A DNA stretch of 14,153 nt. Origin: Alphaproteobacteria bacterium. Its GTDB lineage: Bacteria; Pseudomonadota; Alphaproteobacteria; JAEULC01. The translations under genes were made by a program, and so were the position numbers. The stretch is from assembly GCA_020851015.1 (NCBI GenBank), contig JADZDN010000455.1, forward strand, positions 1-14,153, given 5' to 3'. Under the pieces are notes generated by a model. That model ran no database searches. It was not told where the DNA came from and saw only the letters and a list, made by a program, of their open reading frames with translations. Positions 5,848 to 13,468 of the stretch are shown here, piece by piece (the first letter of the stretch is position 1; every line of letters starts with the position of its first letter).

Positions 5848-7458
5848 TCAGGCCGCGCGCGCGCCGTCGTGGAACAGCTTGTAGGTGATGCCGTCCTCGA
5901 GCGCGTTGAACGACGCGTCCATGATGTTGGGCGACACGCCGACCGTGGCCCAGTGCCGCCCGTTGGCGTCCGCGCTCTCGATCATGACGCGGGTCACGGC
6001 CTTGGTGCCGTCCTGCGGCGTCAGGATGCGGACCTTGTAGTCGAGCAGGCGCATCGACGCGAGCGAGGGATAACGCGGCTCCAGCGCCTTGCGCAGCGCG
6101 GCATCGAGCGCGTCGACCGGGCCGTTGCCCTCGGCCACCACGTGCTGGCGCTCGTTGCCGATGTCGATCGTGATGATCGCCTGCGACACGGTCACCAGCT
6201 CGCCTTTGGCGTTATGCCGGTGCTCGACCTGGATCTGGAAACGGTCGAGCGCGAAGTACTGCGGCACGGCGTCGAAGGCGCGGCGCGCCAGCAATTCGAA
6301 GCTGGCCGGCACGTCGTCGAAGGCATAGCCCTGGAACTCCTTCGCCTTCACGTCGTCGAGCAGGCGCGGCAGGCGCTTGTCCTGCGGATCGGCCTGGATG
6401 CCCAGCTCGCGCAGCCGCGCCAGCATGTTCGCGCGCCCGGCCTGGTCCGACACCACGACATGCCGGCGGTTGCCCACCGCTTCGGGCTGGATGTGCTCGT
6501 AGCTCGCCGGATCCTTCTCGACCGCCGAGGCGTGCAAGCCCCCCTTGTGGCTGAACGCCGCCTCGCCGACATAGGCGGCATGGCGGTTGGACGCGCGGTT
6601 CAGGCGCCGGTCGAGCAGCCGCGACACGTCCGCCAGGCGCGGCAGCCCGTCGCGCGGCACGCCGGTCTCCAGACCCATCTTCAGCATCAGGGTCGGGATG
6701 ATCGAGATCAGGTTGGCGTTGCCGCAGCGCTCGCCCAGGCCGTTGATGGTGCCCTGGATCATGCGCGCCCCGGCGCGCACCGCGGCCAGCGAGTTGGCGA
6801 CCGCGTTCTCGGTGTCGTTGTGGCAGTGGATGCCCAGACGCTCGCCGGGAACGACCTTGGCCACCGCGCCGACCACGCGCTCGATCGCGTCCGGCAGGGT
6901 GCCGCCATTGGTGTCGCACAGCACGATCCAGCGCGCGCCGGCCTCGTGCGCCGCCTTGATGGCGGCCAGCGCGTAGTCCGGGTTGGCGGCGTAGCCGTCG
7001 AAGAAATGCTCGGCGTCGAACAGCACCTCGCGTCCCTGCTTCGCCGCGTGCGCCACGCTCTCGCGGATCATCGCCAGGTTCTCGTCGCGCGGCACGCCCA
7101 GCGCCACGTCGACGTGGAAGTCCCAGCACTTGCCGACCAGGCAAACGCAGGGAGTCTTGGCGCCCAGGATGGCGGCGAGCCCGGGATCGTTGGACGCGCT
7201 GCGGCCCTGGCGCCGCGTCATGCCGAAGGCGGCGATGCGGGCGGACTTCAGTTTCGGCAGCGCCGCAAAGACCGCGTCGTCGGTCGGGTTGGCGCCGGGC
7301 CAGCCGGCCTCGATATAGTCGATTCCCAGCCCGTCCAACGCCTCGGCGATGGCGATCTTGTCGGCCACGCCGAAATCGACGCCCTGGGTCTGCGCCCCGT
7401 CGCGCAGCGTCGTGTCGTAGAGGTAGATGCGGTCAGGGCTCAAGCGTCTCAACCTCAT
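5848..7458 (-). CDS. cimA: (R)-citramalate synthase
   Basis: The 536-residue protein condenses pyruvate with acetyl-CoA to give (R)-citramalate, the first step of the threonine-independent route to 2-oxobutanoate and isoleucine. The HMGL-like TIM barrel opens with IYLYDTTLRDGAQTQGVDF (11-29), which holds R19 and D20. The metal-binding HCHNDTENA motif is at 211-219 (H211, H213). GLGERCGNANL (240-250) and HKGGLHASAV (304-313) follow. The C-terminal LeuA-like regulatory domain (about 395-530) ends in VGVSPNIMDASFNALEDGI, typical of citramalate rather than isopropylmalate synthases and a likely site of isoleucine feedback. The ATG at 7456-7458 lies inside the 3' end of the toxin gene (26-nt overlap, different frame) and has only a weak Shine-Dalgarno-like AGGG. 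The family domain starts at about residue 10, so a start this early is reasonable. trmJ follows after 12 bp. Confidence 0.93.
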   Translation of the reverse strand: MRLRRLSPDRIYLYDTTLRDGAQTQGVDFGVADKIAIAEALDGLGIDYIEAGWPGANPTDDAVFAALPKLKSARIAAFGMTRRQGRSASNDPGLAAILGAKTPCVCLVGKCWDFHVDVALGVPRDENLAMIRESVAHAAKQGREVLFDAEHFFDGYAANPDYALAAIKAAHEAGARWIVLCDTNGGTLPDAIERVVGAVAKVVPGERLGIHCHNDTENAVANSLAAVRAGARMIQGTINGLGERCGNANLISIIPTLMLKMGLETGVPRDGLPRLADVSRLLDRRLNRASNRHAAYVGEAAFSHKGGLHASAVEKDPASYEHIQPEAVGNRRHVVVSDQAGRANMLARLRELGIQADPQDKRLPRLLDDVKAKEFQGYAFDDVPASFELLARRAFDAVPQYFALDRFQIQVEHRHNAKGELVTVSQAIITIDIGNERQHVVAEGNGPVDALDAALRKALEPRYPSLASMRLLDYKVRILTPQDGTKAVTRVMIESADANGRHWATVGVSPNIMDASFNALEDGITYKLFHDGARAA

Positions 7459-7822
7459 AGCGCCGGATCGCCCTATCGCGCGTAACCAGCGTCAACTTCT
7501 CCATGACGGCCTGGGCCACCAGCATCCGGTCGAACGGATCGCCATGCAGCCGAGGCAATGATCCGGCAGTCAGGGCGTGGCCGCCCGTCATGTCAAGTAC
7601 ATCAATCCGCATGCGGTCCAACGCATACGGCAACCATTGGCTCGCCGGCGCCGGCAGCTGCATCTTGCCCACCGCCTGCTTGATCGCGGCCTCCCACAAG
7701 CTTGCCGCGCTCACCAGGATACCGGTCTCCGCCGCGGCCAGGATATCGCGAACGCGCGTGGACAATTGCGCCGGTTCCTGCAGGACCCAGATCATCACGT
7801 GCGTGTCGAGGAGATACCTCAC
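7433..7822 (-). CDS. vapC: VapC-family PIN-domain toxin
   Basis: This 129-residue protein is a complete PIN-domain ribonuclease of the type II toxin class. The acidic metal-binding residues are visible: D6 in MRYLLDTHVMIW, E44 in SAASLWEAAIK, D95/D98 in HGDPFDRMLVAQA, and D116 in LVTRDRAIRRY. VapC toxins cleave RNA, often initiator tRNA or rRNA, and are held inactive by the antitoxin encoded upstream. The start is a GTG at 7820-7822 that overlaps the antitoxin stop (GTGA), the usual translational coupling. The 3' end overlaps the start of cimA by 26 bases, so the toxin frame runs into a biosynthetic gene. No truncation or missing catalytic residue is seen, so the toxin is probably functional. 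Its RNA target cannot be read from sequence. Confidence 0.92.
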   Translation of the reverse strand: MRYLLDTHVMIWVLQEPAQLSTRVRDILAAAETGILVSAASLWEAAIKQAVGKMQLPAPASQWLPYALDRMRIDVLDMTGGHALTAGSLPRLHGDPFDRMLVAQAVMEKLTLVTRDRAIRRYEVETLEP

Positions 7823-8115
7823 TTATCGCCGGTCTTGCCGCTGCCTGGCTGGCCGTCGCAAGGCTCGCCTTCGTCGTCTCGGCCTTCGAAGGCGGCGATG
7901 AGCTCCTCGGGCGTCTCGTCGAAATCCGGCGCGACCCAGATCTGACCCTTGAACAGCCCCAGCGGCCGCTTCTCCTTGGGCTTTTCGGCCAGCGCCACCA
8001 GCCGCGCCACGGGGTGGCCGTGGCGCGCGATGACGATCTCCTCTCCCTGGGACGCCTCATCCACCAGTCGGGAAAGATGGGTCTTGGCTTCGTAAATGTT
8101 GACGGTCTTTGCCAT
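7819..8115 (-). CDS. Phd/YefM-type antitoxin of the VapC pair
   Basis: The 98-residue protein begins MAKTVNIYEAKTHLSRLVDE and continues EEIVIARHGHPVARLVAL, the Phd/YefM DNA-binding fold (about residues 1-50). The toxin-binding C-terminal half (51-98) contains GLFKGQIWVAPDFDETPEEL, found in many antitoxins paired with PIN toxins, and ends in a low-complexity hydrophilic tail. It should neutralise the toxin and repress its own promoter. The stop overlaps the toxin GTG by 4 bases. The ATG at 8113-8115 has no Shine-Dalgarno. The predicted -10 lies only 6 bp upstream, so the message may be leaderless. The gene lies 43 bp downstream of cysS. Confidence 0.92.
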   Translation of the reverse strand: MAKTVNIYEAKTHLSRLVDEASQGEEIVIARHGHPVARLVALAEKPKEKRPLGLFKGQIWVAPDFDETPEELIAAFEGRDDEGEPCDGQPGSGKTGDK

Positions 8116-8121
8116 TGACCA

Positions 8122-8150
8122 AATCTAGTCTAGTCTGGTCTGGATTGCAA
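8122..8150 (-). promoter_or_regulatory. Putative promoter of the antitoxin-toxin-cimA unit
   Basis: On the minus strand TTGCAA (plus 8145-8150) and TAGATT (plus 8122-8127) are spaced by exactly 17 bp. Transcription would start at or within a base or two of the antitoxin ATG (8115). The hexamers match consensus at 4 of 6 positions each. The placement between cysS and the antitoxin supports it. Confidence 0.5.
8124..8143. promoter_or_regulatory. 4 x 5-bp tandem repeat, candidate antitoxin operator
   Basis: On the plus strand the units are TCTAG, TCTAG, TCTGG, TCTGG, with no gaps. They fill the spacer between the predicted -35 and -10 and overlap the -10. Type II antitoxins of this fold bind short repeated sites in their own promoters, so this is the natural operator candidate. 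Confidence 0.55.
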
Positions 8151-8158
8151 GGTCGCCC

Positions 8159-9538
8159 CTAAACACGCTTCCAGTCGGTCTTGCCGCCCGGGCCGTCTTC
8201 CAGCTCGACGCCCGCCTTTTTCAGTTCATCCCGGATGCGATCGGCCTCGGCGAAGTCCTTGGATTTGCGGGCGGCGAGGCGCGCGGCGATGCGCTGTTCG
8301 ATGTCCGTGGCCGACAACATGCCGGCGGCACCTTCACGGAACCACCCCTCCGGGTCGTCCTGCAACAATCCCAGCAGCGCTCCCGACGCGAGCAGCGCGC
8401 CCTTGAGCTTCGTCTTCTCGGCCGGCGTGCCGGCCTTGTTCAGCGCGGTCGCGATCTCGTGCAAGTGCTTGAGCGCTAGCGGCGTGTTGAGATCGTCCTC
8501 CAGCGCCGCCATCACGTCGAGCGGCGCCTCGCCCGTCCAGGCAGGTATGTCCGCGACGTGGCGCAGCGCCGTGTAGAAGCGGTCGAGCGTGGCCTTGGCC
8601 TCCTTGAGGCCGTCGCGGCGGAAATCGAGCGGCTGGCGGTACTGCGCGCTGAGCAGCGCCAGGCGCATCGCCTCGCCGCGATAGCCCTCGTCGAGCAGCT
8701 GGCGCACGGTCACGAAGTTGCCGAGCGACTTCGACATCTTCTCGGCCTCGATCGCGACGAAGCCGTTGTGCAGCCAGTAGCGCGCCATCGGCTGGCCGTC
8801 GTGGCAGCACCGGCTCTGCGCGATCTCGTTCTCGTGGTGGGGAAAGATCAGGTCCTGCCCGCCGCCATGGATGTCGAAGGTCGCCCCCAGGTAGCGCCGC
8901 GCCATGGCCGAGCATTCGATGTGCCAGCCGGGCCGTCCCCGGCCCCACGGGCTGTCCCAGCCCGGCAGGTCCGGCGTCGATGGCTTCCACAGCACGAAGT
9001 CGAACGGGCTCTTCTTGTAGGGCGCGACGTCGACCCGCGCGCCCGCGATCATATCGTCGACCGAGCGGTTGGAAAGCTGGCCGTACTCCTTCATCGACGG
9101 CACGTCGAACAGCACATGCCCGTCGGCCGCGTAGGCGTTGCCGCGCTGGATCAGCACGGTGATCATCGCCACCATCTCGCCGATATGCGCCGTTGCCCGC
9201 GGCTCGACGTCGGGCGCCAGCGCGCCCAGCGCGCCCATGTCGGCGTGGTACCAGGCCGCAGTACGCTCGGTCACCACCCCGATCGGCTCGTTGTTCTCCT
9301 TCGCCCGCGCGTTGATCTTGTCGTCGACGTCCGTGATGTTGCGGACATAGGTGACGCGCGGATAGAGGTGCTTGAGCAGCCGGTAGAGCACGTCGAACAC
9401 CACCACCGGCCGCGCGTTGCCAATATGGGCGCGGTCGTAGACGGTGGGGCCGCAGACATACATCCGCACGTGCCGCGGATCGAGGGGAACGAATTCCTCC
9501 TTCTTGTTGCCCAGCGTGTTGTGCAGGAAGAGCGGCAT
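8159..9538 (-). CDS. cysS: Cysteine--tRNA ligase
   Basis: The 459-residue class I synthetase charges tRNA-Cys. The ATP-binding HIGH motif appears as HIGN (38-41) in [15 protein letters not shown], and KMSKS is at 267-271. The zinc ligands that select cysteine are present: C29, C209 (HIECSAM), H234 and E238 ([11 protein letters not shown]). The C-terminal anticodon-binding part includes the [19 protein letters not shown] motif (421-439). Length and all motifs are normal. The ATG at 9538 has an AGGA about 9 nt upstream. The gene follows gltX on the same strand after 140 bp that contain a pair of inverted repeats. It is followed after 43 bp by the toxin-antitoxin pair. Confidence 0.97.
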   Translation of the reverse strand: MPLFLHNTLGNKKEEFVPLDPRHVRMYVCGPTVYDRAHIGNARPVVVFDVLYRLLKHLYPRVTYVRNITDVDDKINARAKENNEPIGVVTERTAAWYHADMGALGALAPDVEPRATAHIGEMVAMITVLIQRGNAYAADGHVLFDVPSMKEYGQLSNRSVDDMIAGARVDVAPYKKSPFDFVLWKPSTPDLPGWDSPWGRGRPGWHIECSAMARRYLGATFDIHGGGQDLIFPHHENEIAQSRCCHDGQPMARYWLHNGFVAIEAEKMSKSLGNFVTVRQLLDEGYRGEAMRLALLSAQYRQPLDFRRDGLKEAKATLDRFYTALRHVADIPAWTGEAPLDVMAALEDDLNTPLALKHLHEIATALNKAGTPAEKTKLKGALLASGALLGLLQDDPEGWFREGAAGMLSATDIEQRIAARLAARKSKDFAEADRIRDELKKAGVELEDGPGGKTDWKRV

Positions 9539-9572
9539 CCGGTGTTGTCCTGACCTGTTCCTTCGAGTAGCT

Positions 9573-9595
9573 CATCCTTCGACAGGCTCAGGATG
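9573..9595. repeat. Palindromic intergenic element, family B (CATCC arms)
   Basis: A CATCCT arm (9573-9578) pairs with AGGATG (9590-9595) around TCGACAGGCTC. It differs by one base from the reverse complement of 4988-5010. It sits between gltX and cysS, about 35 bp upstream of the cysS start. Confidence 0.78.
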
Positions 9596-9622
9596 AGGCG
9601 ATTCATCCCGCCTGTTCTTGCA

Positions 9623-9657
9623 GGGCCTCATGGTGAGCTTGTCGAACCACGAGGCCC
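9623..9657. repeat. Palindromic intergenic element, family B (CATGGT arms)
   Basis: GGGCCTC (9623-9629) pairs with GAGGCCC (9651-9657) and the pairing extends inward as TGGT/ACCA after one mismatch. The core GAGCTTGTCGAACCA is the reverse complement of the one at 4944-4966. It lies 21 bp downstream of the gltX stop and is the longest stem of this family in the window. Confidence 0.78.
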
Positions 9658-9678
9658 GCTAGGCACAACATCGCATGA

Positions 9679-11019
9679 TCAGGCGGCCTTTCCGGTCAGG
9701 CGCGCGGCGGCCCGCGCGCGGCCGATCAGCGGTAGCAGAGACTTGAGCTCGGGTCCATGGTCGCGGCCGGTCAGCGCCCGGCGCAGCGGCATGAACAAAG
9801 CCTTGCCCTTGCGCCCCGTGGCGGCGGCGACCGCGCCGGTCCACTGGCTCCAGGTGCGGTCGTCCCAGGGCTCGCCCGGCAAAAGATCGGCCGCGGCGCG
9901 CGTCAGGTCCGGGTCGTCGAGCGCCGGGCGGATCGCGCCCTGGCATACGTCCCACCAGTCCTTCACATCGGCCAGGCGCTGGATGTTGCCGCGCACCGCC
10001 AGCCAGAACCGCTCGCCCGCGCCGCCAAGTCCCATCGCCGCCAGGCGCGGCGCCACCTCGGCGTAGGGAGTCACGTGCAGCAGCTTGGCATTGAGCTGCT
10101 CGAGCTCGCGCGGATCGAAATGCGGCGCGGCGCGGCCGAAGCGCGCGAGGTCGAACCCCGCGACCAGGTCATCGAGATGCCGGAACGGCTCGACCGGATC
10201 GGCGGTGCCGAGATGAGCGAGCAGCGAGTTGACCGCCATCGGCTCGATGCCTTCCGCGCGCAGCCCCTCCAATGCCAGGCTGCCGAGGCGCTTGGACAGC
10301 GCGCCGCCGACGGCATCGACCAGCAGCGGCAGGTGCGCGAAGACCGGCACGGGCCCGCCCAGCGCCTGGAAAAGCTGGATCTGGACCGCGGTGTTGGCGA
10401 CATGGTCCTCGCCGCGGATCACGTGGTCGATGCCAAGCTCGACATCGTCGACCGCCGAGGTCAGCGTATAGAGCGGGCGTCCGTCCTCGCGCACCAACAC
10501 CGGATCGCTCAAGTGCGCACCCTGGAAATGGCAGGGACCGCGCACCAGGTCGTCCCAGGCCACGTCGCCGGATTCCAGCAGGAAACGCCAGTGCGGGCGC
10601 TTTCCGGCAGCCTCCAGCTTAGCGCGGTCGCTGTCGCTCATGGTGAGCGCCGCGCGGTCGTAGATCGGCGGCAGCGCGCGCGCCAGGCGCGACCGGCGCC
10701 TGAGGTCGAGTTCCTCCGCCGTCTCGTAGCAAGGATAGAGGCGCTCGCTCGCCTTCAGCTTCTCGATCGCCAGGGCATAGCGGTCCATGCGGTCGCTCTG
10801 CCGCGCGAAGCGGTCATGCTTGAGCCCCAGCCATGCCATGTCGCGCTCGATCGCCTCGGCGTGCTCGCGCGTCGAGCGCTCCAGGTCGGTGTCGTCCAGC
10901 CGCAGCAGGAAGCTGCCGCCGCGCTTGCGCGCGAACAGCCAGTTGACCAGCGCGACGCGGGCGTTGCCGACATGCAGCCGTCCGGTCGGGCTGGGCGCGA
11001 AACGTACGCCGACCGTCAT
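9679..11019 (-). CDS. gltX: Glutamate--tRNA ligase
   Basis: The 446-residue class I synthetase charges tRNA-Glu, or possibly tRNA-Gln before amidation. The N-terminus has [16 protein letters not shown], with the HIGH equivalent HVGN (16-19), then [12 protein letters not shown] (38-49). [20 protein letters not shown] (184-203) is the usual tRNA acceptor and glutamate pocket. The KMSKS loop reads ALSKR (240-244), so the first lysine of the usual KLSKR is alanine. The protein is slightly short and lacks a zinc-binding cysteine cluster. This resembles the second GluRS type found in many alphaproteobacteria, which often carry two gltX genes and no GlnRS. Whether this is the only copy cannot be known from the window. 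The start at 11019 has no strong Shine-Dalgarno. Both flanks carry palindromic repeats. Confidence 0.95.
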   Translation of the reverse strand: MTVGVRFAPSPTGRLHVGNARVALVNWLFARKRGGSFLLRLDDTDLERSTREHAEAIERDMAWLGLKHDRFARQSDRMDRYALAIEKLKASERLYPCYETAEELDLRRRSRLARALPPIYDRAALTMSDSDRAKLEAAGKRPHWRFLLESGDVAWDDLVRGPCHFQGAHLSDPVLVREDGRPLYTLTSAVDDVELGIDHVIRGEDHVANTAVQIQLFQALGGPVPVFAHLPLLVDAVGGALSKRLGSLALEGLRAEGIEPMAVNSLLAHLGTADPVEPFRHLDDLVAGFDLARFGRAAPHFDPRELEQLNAKLLHVTPYAEVAPRLAAMGLGGAGERFWLAVRGNIQRLADVKDWWDVCQGAIRPALDDPDLTRAAADLLPGEPWDDRTWSQWTGAVAAATGRKGKALFMPLRRALTGRDHGPELKSLLPLIGRARAAARLTGKAA

Positions 11020-11047
11020 GGCGACGCCGGTTCGCGGCGGCGTTCCC

Positions 11048-11084
11048 CATCCTTCGAGACGGCGCTGCGCGTTTCCCCAGGATG
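11048..11084. repeat. Palindromic intergenic element, family A copy 3 (degenerate)
   Basis: A CATCCT arm (11048-11053) pairs with AGGATG (11079-11084). TCGAGACGG follows the left arm as in the copy at 4030-4087. The internal hairpin is decayed (GGCGCTGCGCG) and TCCCC replaces TCCTC. It lies just upstream of the gltX start. Confidence 0.65.
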
Positions 11085-11119
11085 ACGCGCATATTTCGCG
11101 CGCCGGATCTCCAGCGCGT

Positions 11120-11158
11120 CATGGCGAGGAGGCCGCGAAGCGGCCGTCTCGAACCATG
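11120..11158. repeat. Palindromic intergenic element, family A copy 4
   Basis: A CATGG arm (11120-11124) pairs with CCATG (11154-11158). Inside are GAGGA, a GGCCGC-GAA-GCGGCC hairpin (11131-11145) and GTCTCGA. It is inverted relative to the copy at 11048-11084. It lies 22 bp downstream of the nadE stop. Confidence 0.78.
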
Positions 11159-11180
11159 AAAGACTCGAACGCACGCCCGG

Positions 11181-12842
11181 CTACGCCTTCGGGCGGAAGG
11201 CGTTGGTGATCGGATAGCGCCGGTCGCGGCCGAAGGCGCGGCGCGTGATCTTCACGCCCGGCGGCGCCTGGCGGCGCTTGTACTCGGCCAGGTCCAGCAT
11301 GCGCTGGACCCGCGCGACGGTCGCGGGATCGTGGCCGCGCTTGGCGATCTCGCCGGGCGACATCTCGTGCTCGACCAGGCACAGCAGGATGTCGTCGAGC
11401 TTGTCGTAGGGCGGCAGCGTGTCCTGGTCGGTCTGGTCGGGCTTCAGCTCCGCCGAGGGCGGCTTGGTGATCGACCGCTCGGGGATCGCCCGGCCGTTCG
11501 GGCCCAGCATGCCCTCGGGCCGGTTCTCGTTGCGCCAGTGCGACAGCGCGAAGACGGTCATCTTGTAGACATCCTTCAGCACCGAATACCCGCCGCACAT
11601 GTCGCCGTAGAGCGTGGCGTAGCCCACCGACATCTCGGACTTGTTGCCGGTGGTCAGCACCATGTGGCCGAGCTTGTTCGACAGCGCCATCAAGGACACG
11701 CCGCGGATGCGCGCCTGGATGTTCTCCTCGGTGATGTCCGGCGGCTTGTCGTTGTAGAGCCGGCGCAGCATCTGGTCGAAGGCGCCCATCGCCGGCTCGA
11801 TTTCGACCGTATCGACGCGCATGCCCAGCAGGCGCCCGGTCTCCGCGGCGTCGTCCAGGCTGTGCCGGCTGGAATAGGGCGACGGCAGGCGTACCCCGCG
11901 CACCCGCTCCGGCCCCAGCGCATCGACCGCGACCGCCGCGCTCAGCGCCGAGTCGATGCCGCCCGACAGGCCCAGGATCACGCCGGGGAACTTGTTCTTG
12001 TTCACGTAGTCGGCCAGGCCCAGCACCATTGCGTGATAGATCGCGGCCAGGCCCTGCACTTTTTCCGCCCGCGGCCCCTCGGCGCAGGACCAGCCGTTGT
12101 TGCCGCGCCGCCAGGTGGTGACGGCGACCGCCTCGCGGAAGCCCGGCAGCAGCGCGCCGACCTTCTTGTCCGCGCCCACGGCAAAGGACGCGCCATCGAA
12201 CACCAGCTCGTCCTGGCCGCCGACCTGGTTGACGTAGATCAGCGGCAGGCTGGTCTCGCCCGCGCGCGCCACGGCCAATTCCAGGCGCTGGTCCTGCTTG
12301 TCGCTCTCGTAAGGGCTGCCGTTGGGCGAAACCAGGATCTCCGCGCCCGATTCCATCAGGCATTCCGGCACGTCGGGGGTCCAGATGTCCTCGCAGATCG
12401 GGATGCCCAGGCGCACCCCGCGGCACGCCAGCGGTCCCGGCATCGGCCCAGCGGTGAACACGCGCTTCTCGTCGAACACGCCGTAGTTCGGCAGGTCCAC
12501 CTTGAAGCGCACGCCCCGGATCTTGCCGGCATCGGCCAGCAGCGCGGCGTTGTAGAGCTTGCCGTCCTCGCGCCAGGGCGTGGTGATCAGCACCGCCGGC
12601 CCGCCATCGGCGGTGGCCTCGACGACGCGCCTCGTCCCGGCTTCGCAGGCCTCCTGGAAGGCCGGCTTCAGCACCAGGTCCTCGGGCGGATAGCCGGAGA
12701 TCGCCAGCTCGCCCGGCACCACCAGGTCGGCCCCCTGCCTGGCCGCCTCGGCCCGCGCGGCCAGCAGCCTGGCGGCATTGCCCTCGACGTCGCCCATGGT
12801 CGGATTGAGCTGGGCGAGCGCGATCTTGAACGTGTCGGTCAT
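11181..12842 (-). CDS. nadE: Glutamine-dependent NAD+ synthetase
   Basis: The 553-residue protein converts deamido-NAD, ATP and glutamine to NAD+, the last step of NAD biosynthesis. It has two domains. An N-terminal nitrilase-type glutaminase (about 1-260) carries the triad E45 (PGELAISGYPPEDL), K114 (FKVDLPNYGVFDE) and C150 (IPICEDIW), and releases ammonia. A C-terminal synthetase (about 265-553) has the PP-loop LGLSGGIDSAL (290-300), TTGNKSEMSVGYATLYGDM (397-415) and the SITKPPSAELKPDQTD segment (457-472). All key residues are present and the length is normal for the two-domain alphaproteobacterial form. It is the first of the minus-strand run and is followed by gltX after 161 bp containing a repeat pair. 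The upstream gap to the small secreted gene is only 77 bp. Confidence 0.96.
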   Translation of the reverse strand: MTDTFKIALAQLNPTMGDVEGNAARLLAARAEAARQGADLVVPGELAISGYPPEDLVLKPAFQEACEAGTRRVVEATADGGPAVLITTPWREDGKLYNAALLADAGKIRGVRFKVDLPNYGVFDEKRVFTAGPMPGPLACRGVRLGIPICEDIWTPDVPECLMESGAEILVSPNGSPYESDKQDQRLELAVARAGETSLPLIYVNQVGGQDELVFDGASFAVGADKKVGALLPGFREAVAVTTWRRGNNGWSCAEGPRAEKVQGLAAIYHAMVLGLADYVNKNKFPGVILGLSGGIDSALSAAVAVDALGPERVRGVRLPSPYSSRHSLDDAAETGRLLGMRVDTVEIEPAMGAFDQMLRRLYNDKPPDITEENIQARIRGVSLMALSNKLGHMVLTTGNKSEMSVGYATLYGDMCGGYSVLKDVYKMTVFALSHWRNENRPEGMLGPNGRAIPERSITKPPSAELKPDQTDQDTLPPYDKLDDILLCLVEHEMSPGEIAKRGHDPATVARVQRMLDLAEYKRRQAPPGVKITRRAFGRDRRYPITNAFRPKA

Positions 12843-12919
12843 GGCGGGCGGCAGACTAATCGGAAACGCGCCCCGTTGCCACGGGCGGCTGGCCGGCCGT
12901 TACGCCTGCCGACCCGGCG

Positions 12920-13432
12920 TCAATTCCCTAAACAAGCCTTAAAATTGTTGAGTTTGCCGATCGCCTCGGGGACCAGCGGGCGGGTCGACTTCATGCTGGT
13001 GACGATCTGGGTCCGCTCGTTCCGGCACTTCGGCGGGAAGCGGTTGTCGTACATCGAATCGATGCCCTTCAGGACCAGATCGTAGTTCTTCTGCAGCGAG
13101 CTTTCCGCCTTGTCGAGGTTGGCCAGCGCCGTCTCGATCGTGACCTTAAGCTCGGCCGGCACATTGGCTTGAGCCTGCAGGTGCTGGCGCATGGACGACA
13201 GCCATTCGGGCGAACCTTCGAGCTCCGAGGCGATCGCTCCCTGCCCGCAATCGCGGAAGCGCGGTACCAGGTAGCGGATCGAGGTCTCGGCCTTGGACGA
13301 CATGGCCGCGAGGTCGCGCACGAATTCGCCGACCTTGTCCTGCGGACAGGCGAAGGCCGGGCCGGCGATGGCGATCGACAGGAATGCGGTTGCAAATTCG
13401 GTTGCTGCACGTCGTGCGCGCGAGCCAGTCAT
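12920..13432 (-). CDS. Small secreted four-cysteine protein of unknown function
   Basis: I do not recognise this 170-residue protein. Residues 1-28 form a signal peptide: a basic start (TGSRARR), the hydrophobic stretch FATAFLSIAIAG, and an AFA cleavage site immediately before C29. The lipobox is poor (F at -2), so a soluble periplasmic or exported protein is more likely than a lipoprotein. The mature part is mostly predicted helical and charged. It has four cysteines, C29, C62, C136 and C167, which could form two disulfides. The ATG at 13432 was preferred over a longer frame starting at 13660. It gives a proper signal peptide and has AGGGGGA 6 nt upstream, whereas the longer version buries the signal in a low-complexity extension. 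The gene is tandem with nadE (77 bp) and divergent from the MocR-like regulator. No function is proposed. Confidence 0.75.
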   Translation of the reverse strand: MTGSRARRAATEFATAFLSIAIAGPAFACPQDKVGEFVRDLAAMSSKAETSIRYLVPRFRDCGQGAIASELEGSPEWLSSMRQHLQAQANVPAELKVTIETALANLDKAESSLQKNYDLVLKGIDSMYDNRFPPKCRNERTQIVTSMKSTRPLVPEAIGKLNNFKACLGN

Positions 13433-13438
13433 GGCGAG

Positions 13439-13445
13439 TCCCCCT
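13439..13445 (-). promoter_or_regulatory. Shine-Dalgarno deciding the secreted-protein start
   Basis: The minus strand reads AGGGGGA, 6 nt before the ATG at 13432. No comparable site precedes the ATG at 13660. Confidence 0.6.
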
Positions 13446-13450
13446 GCTCC

Positions 13451-13468
13451 GCCGGCAATGCTGCCGGC
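13451..13468 (-). promoter_or_regulatory. Hairpin directly upstream of a Shine-Dalgarno
   Basis: A perfect 7-bp stem GCCGGCA/TGCCGGC (13451-13457 with 13462-13468) closes a 4-nt loop. It lies 5 nt upstream of the AGGGGGA site of the secreted-protein gene, where it could affect ribosome access. A regulatory role is inference. Confidence 0.35.

Noticed and set aside
5224..7485. Very long plus-strand open frame (753 codons) opposite trmJ and cimA
   Set aside because: It is antisense to two well-supported genes. The translation is rich in R, H, Q, A and V without any domain, as expected from codon bias in high-GC DNA.
9757..11085. Plus-strand open frame (442 codons) opposite gltX
   Set aside because: It is antisense to a complete synthetase gene with all expected motifs, and has shadow-like composition.
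11331..13085. Plus-strand open frame (584 codons) opposite nadE
   Set aside because: It mirrors nadE codon periodicity, with repetitive R/H/Q/D composition and no motif.
13340..13356. Lipoprotein signal before C29 of the secreted protein
   Set aside because: The residues before the cysteine are A-F-A. Phenylalanine at -2 is not allowed in a normal lipobox, so signal peptidase I cleavage is preferred.
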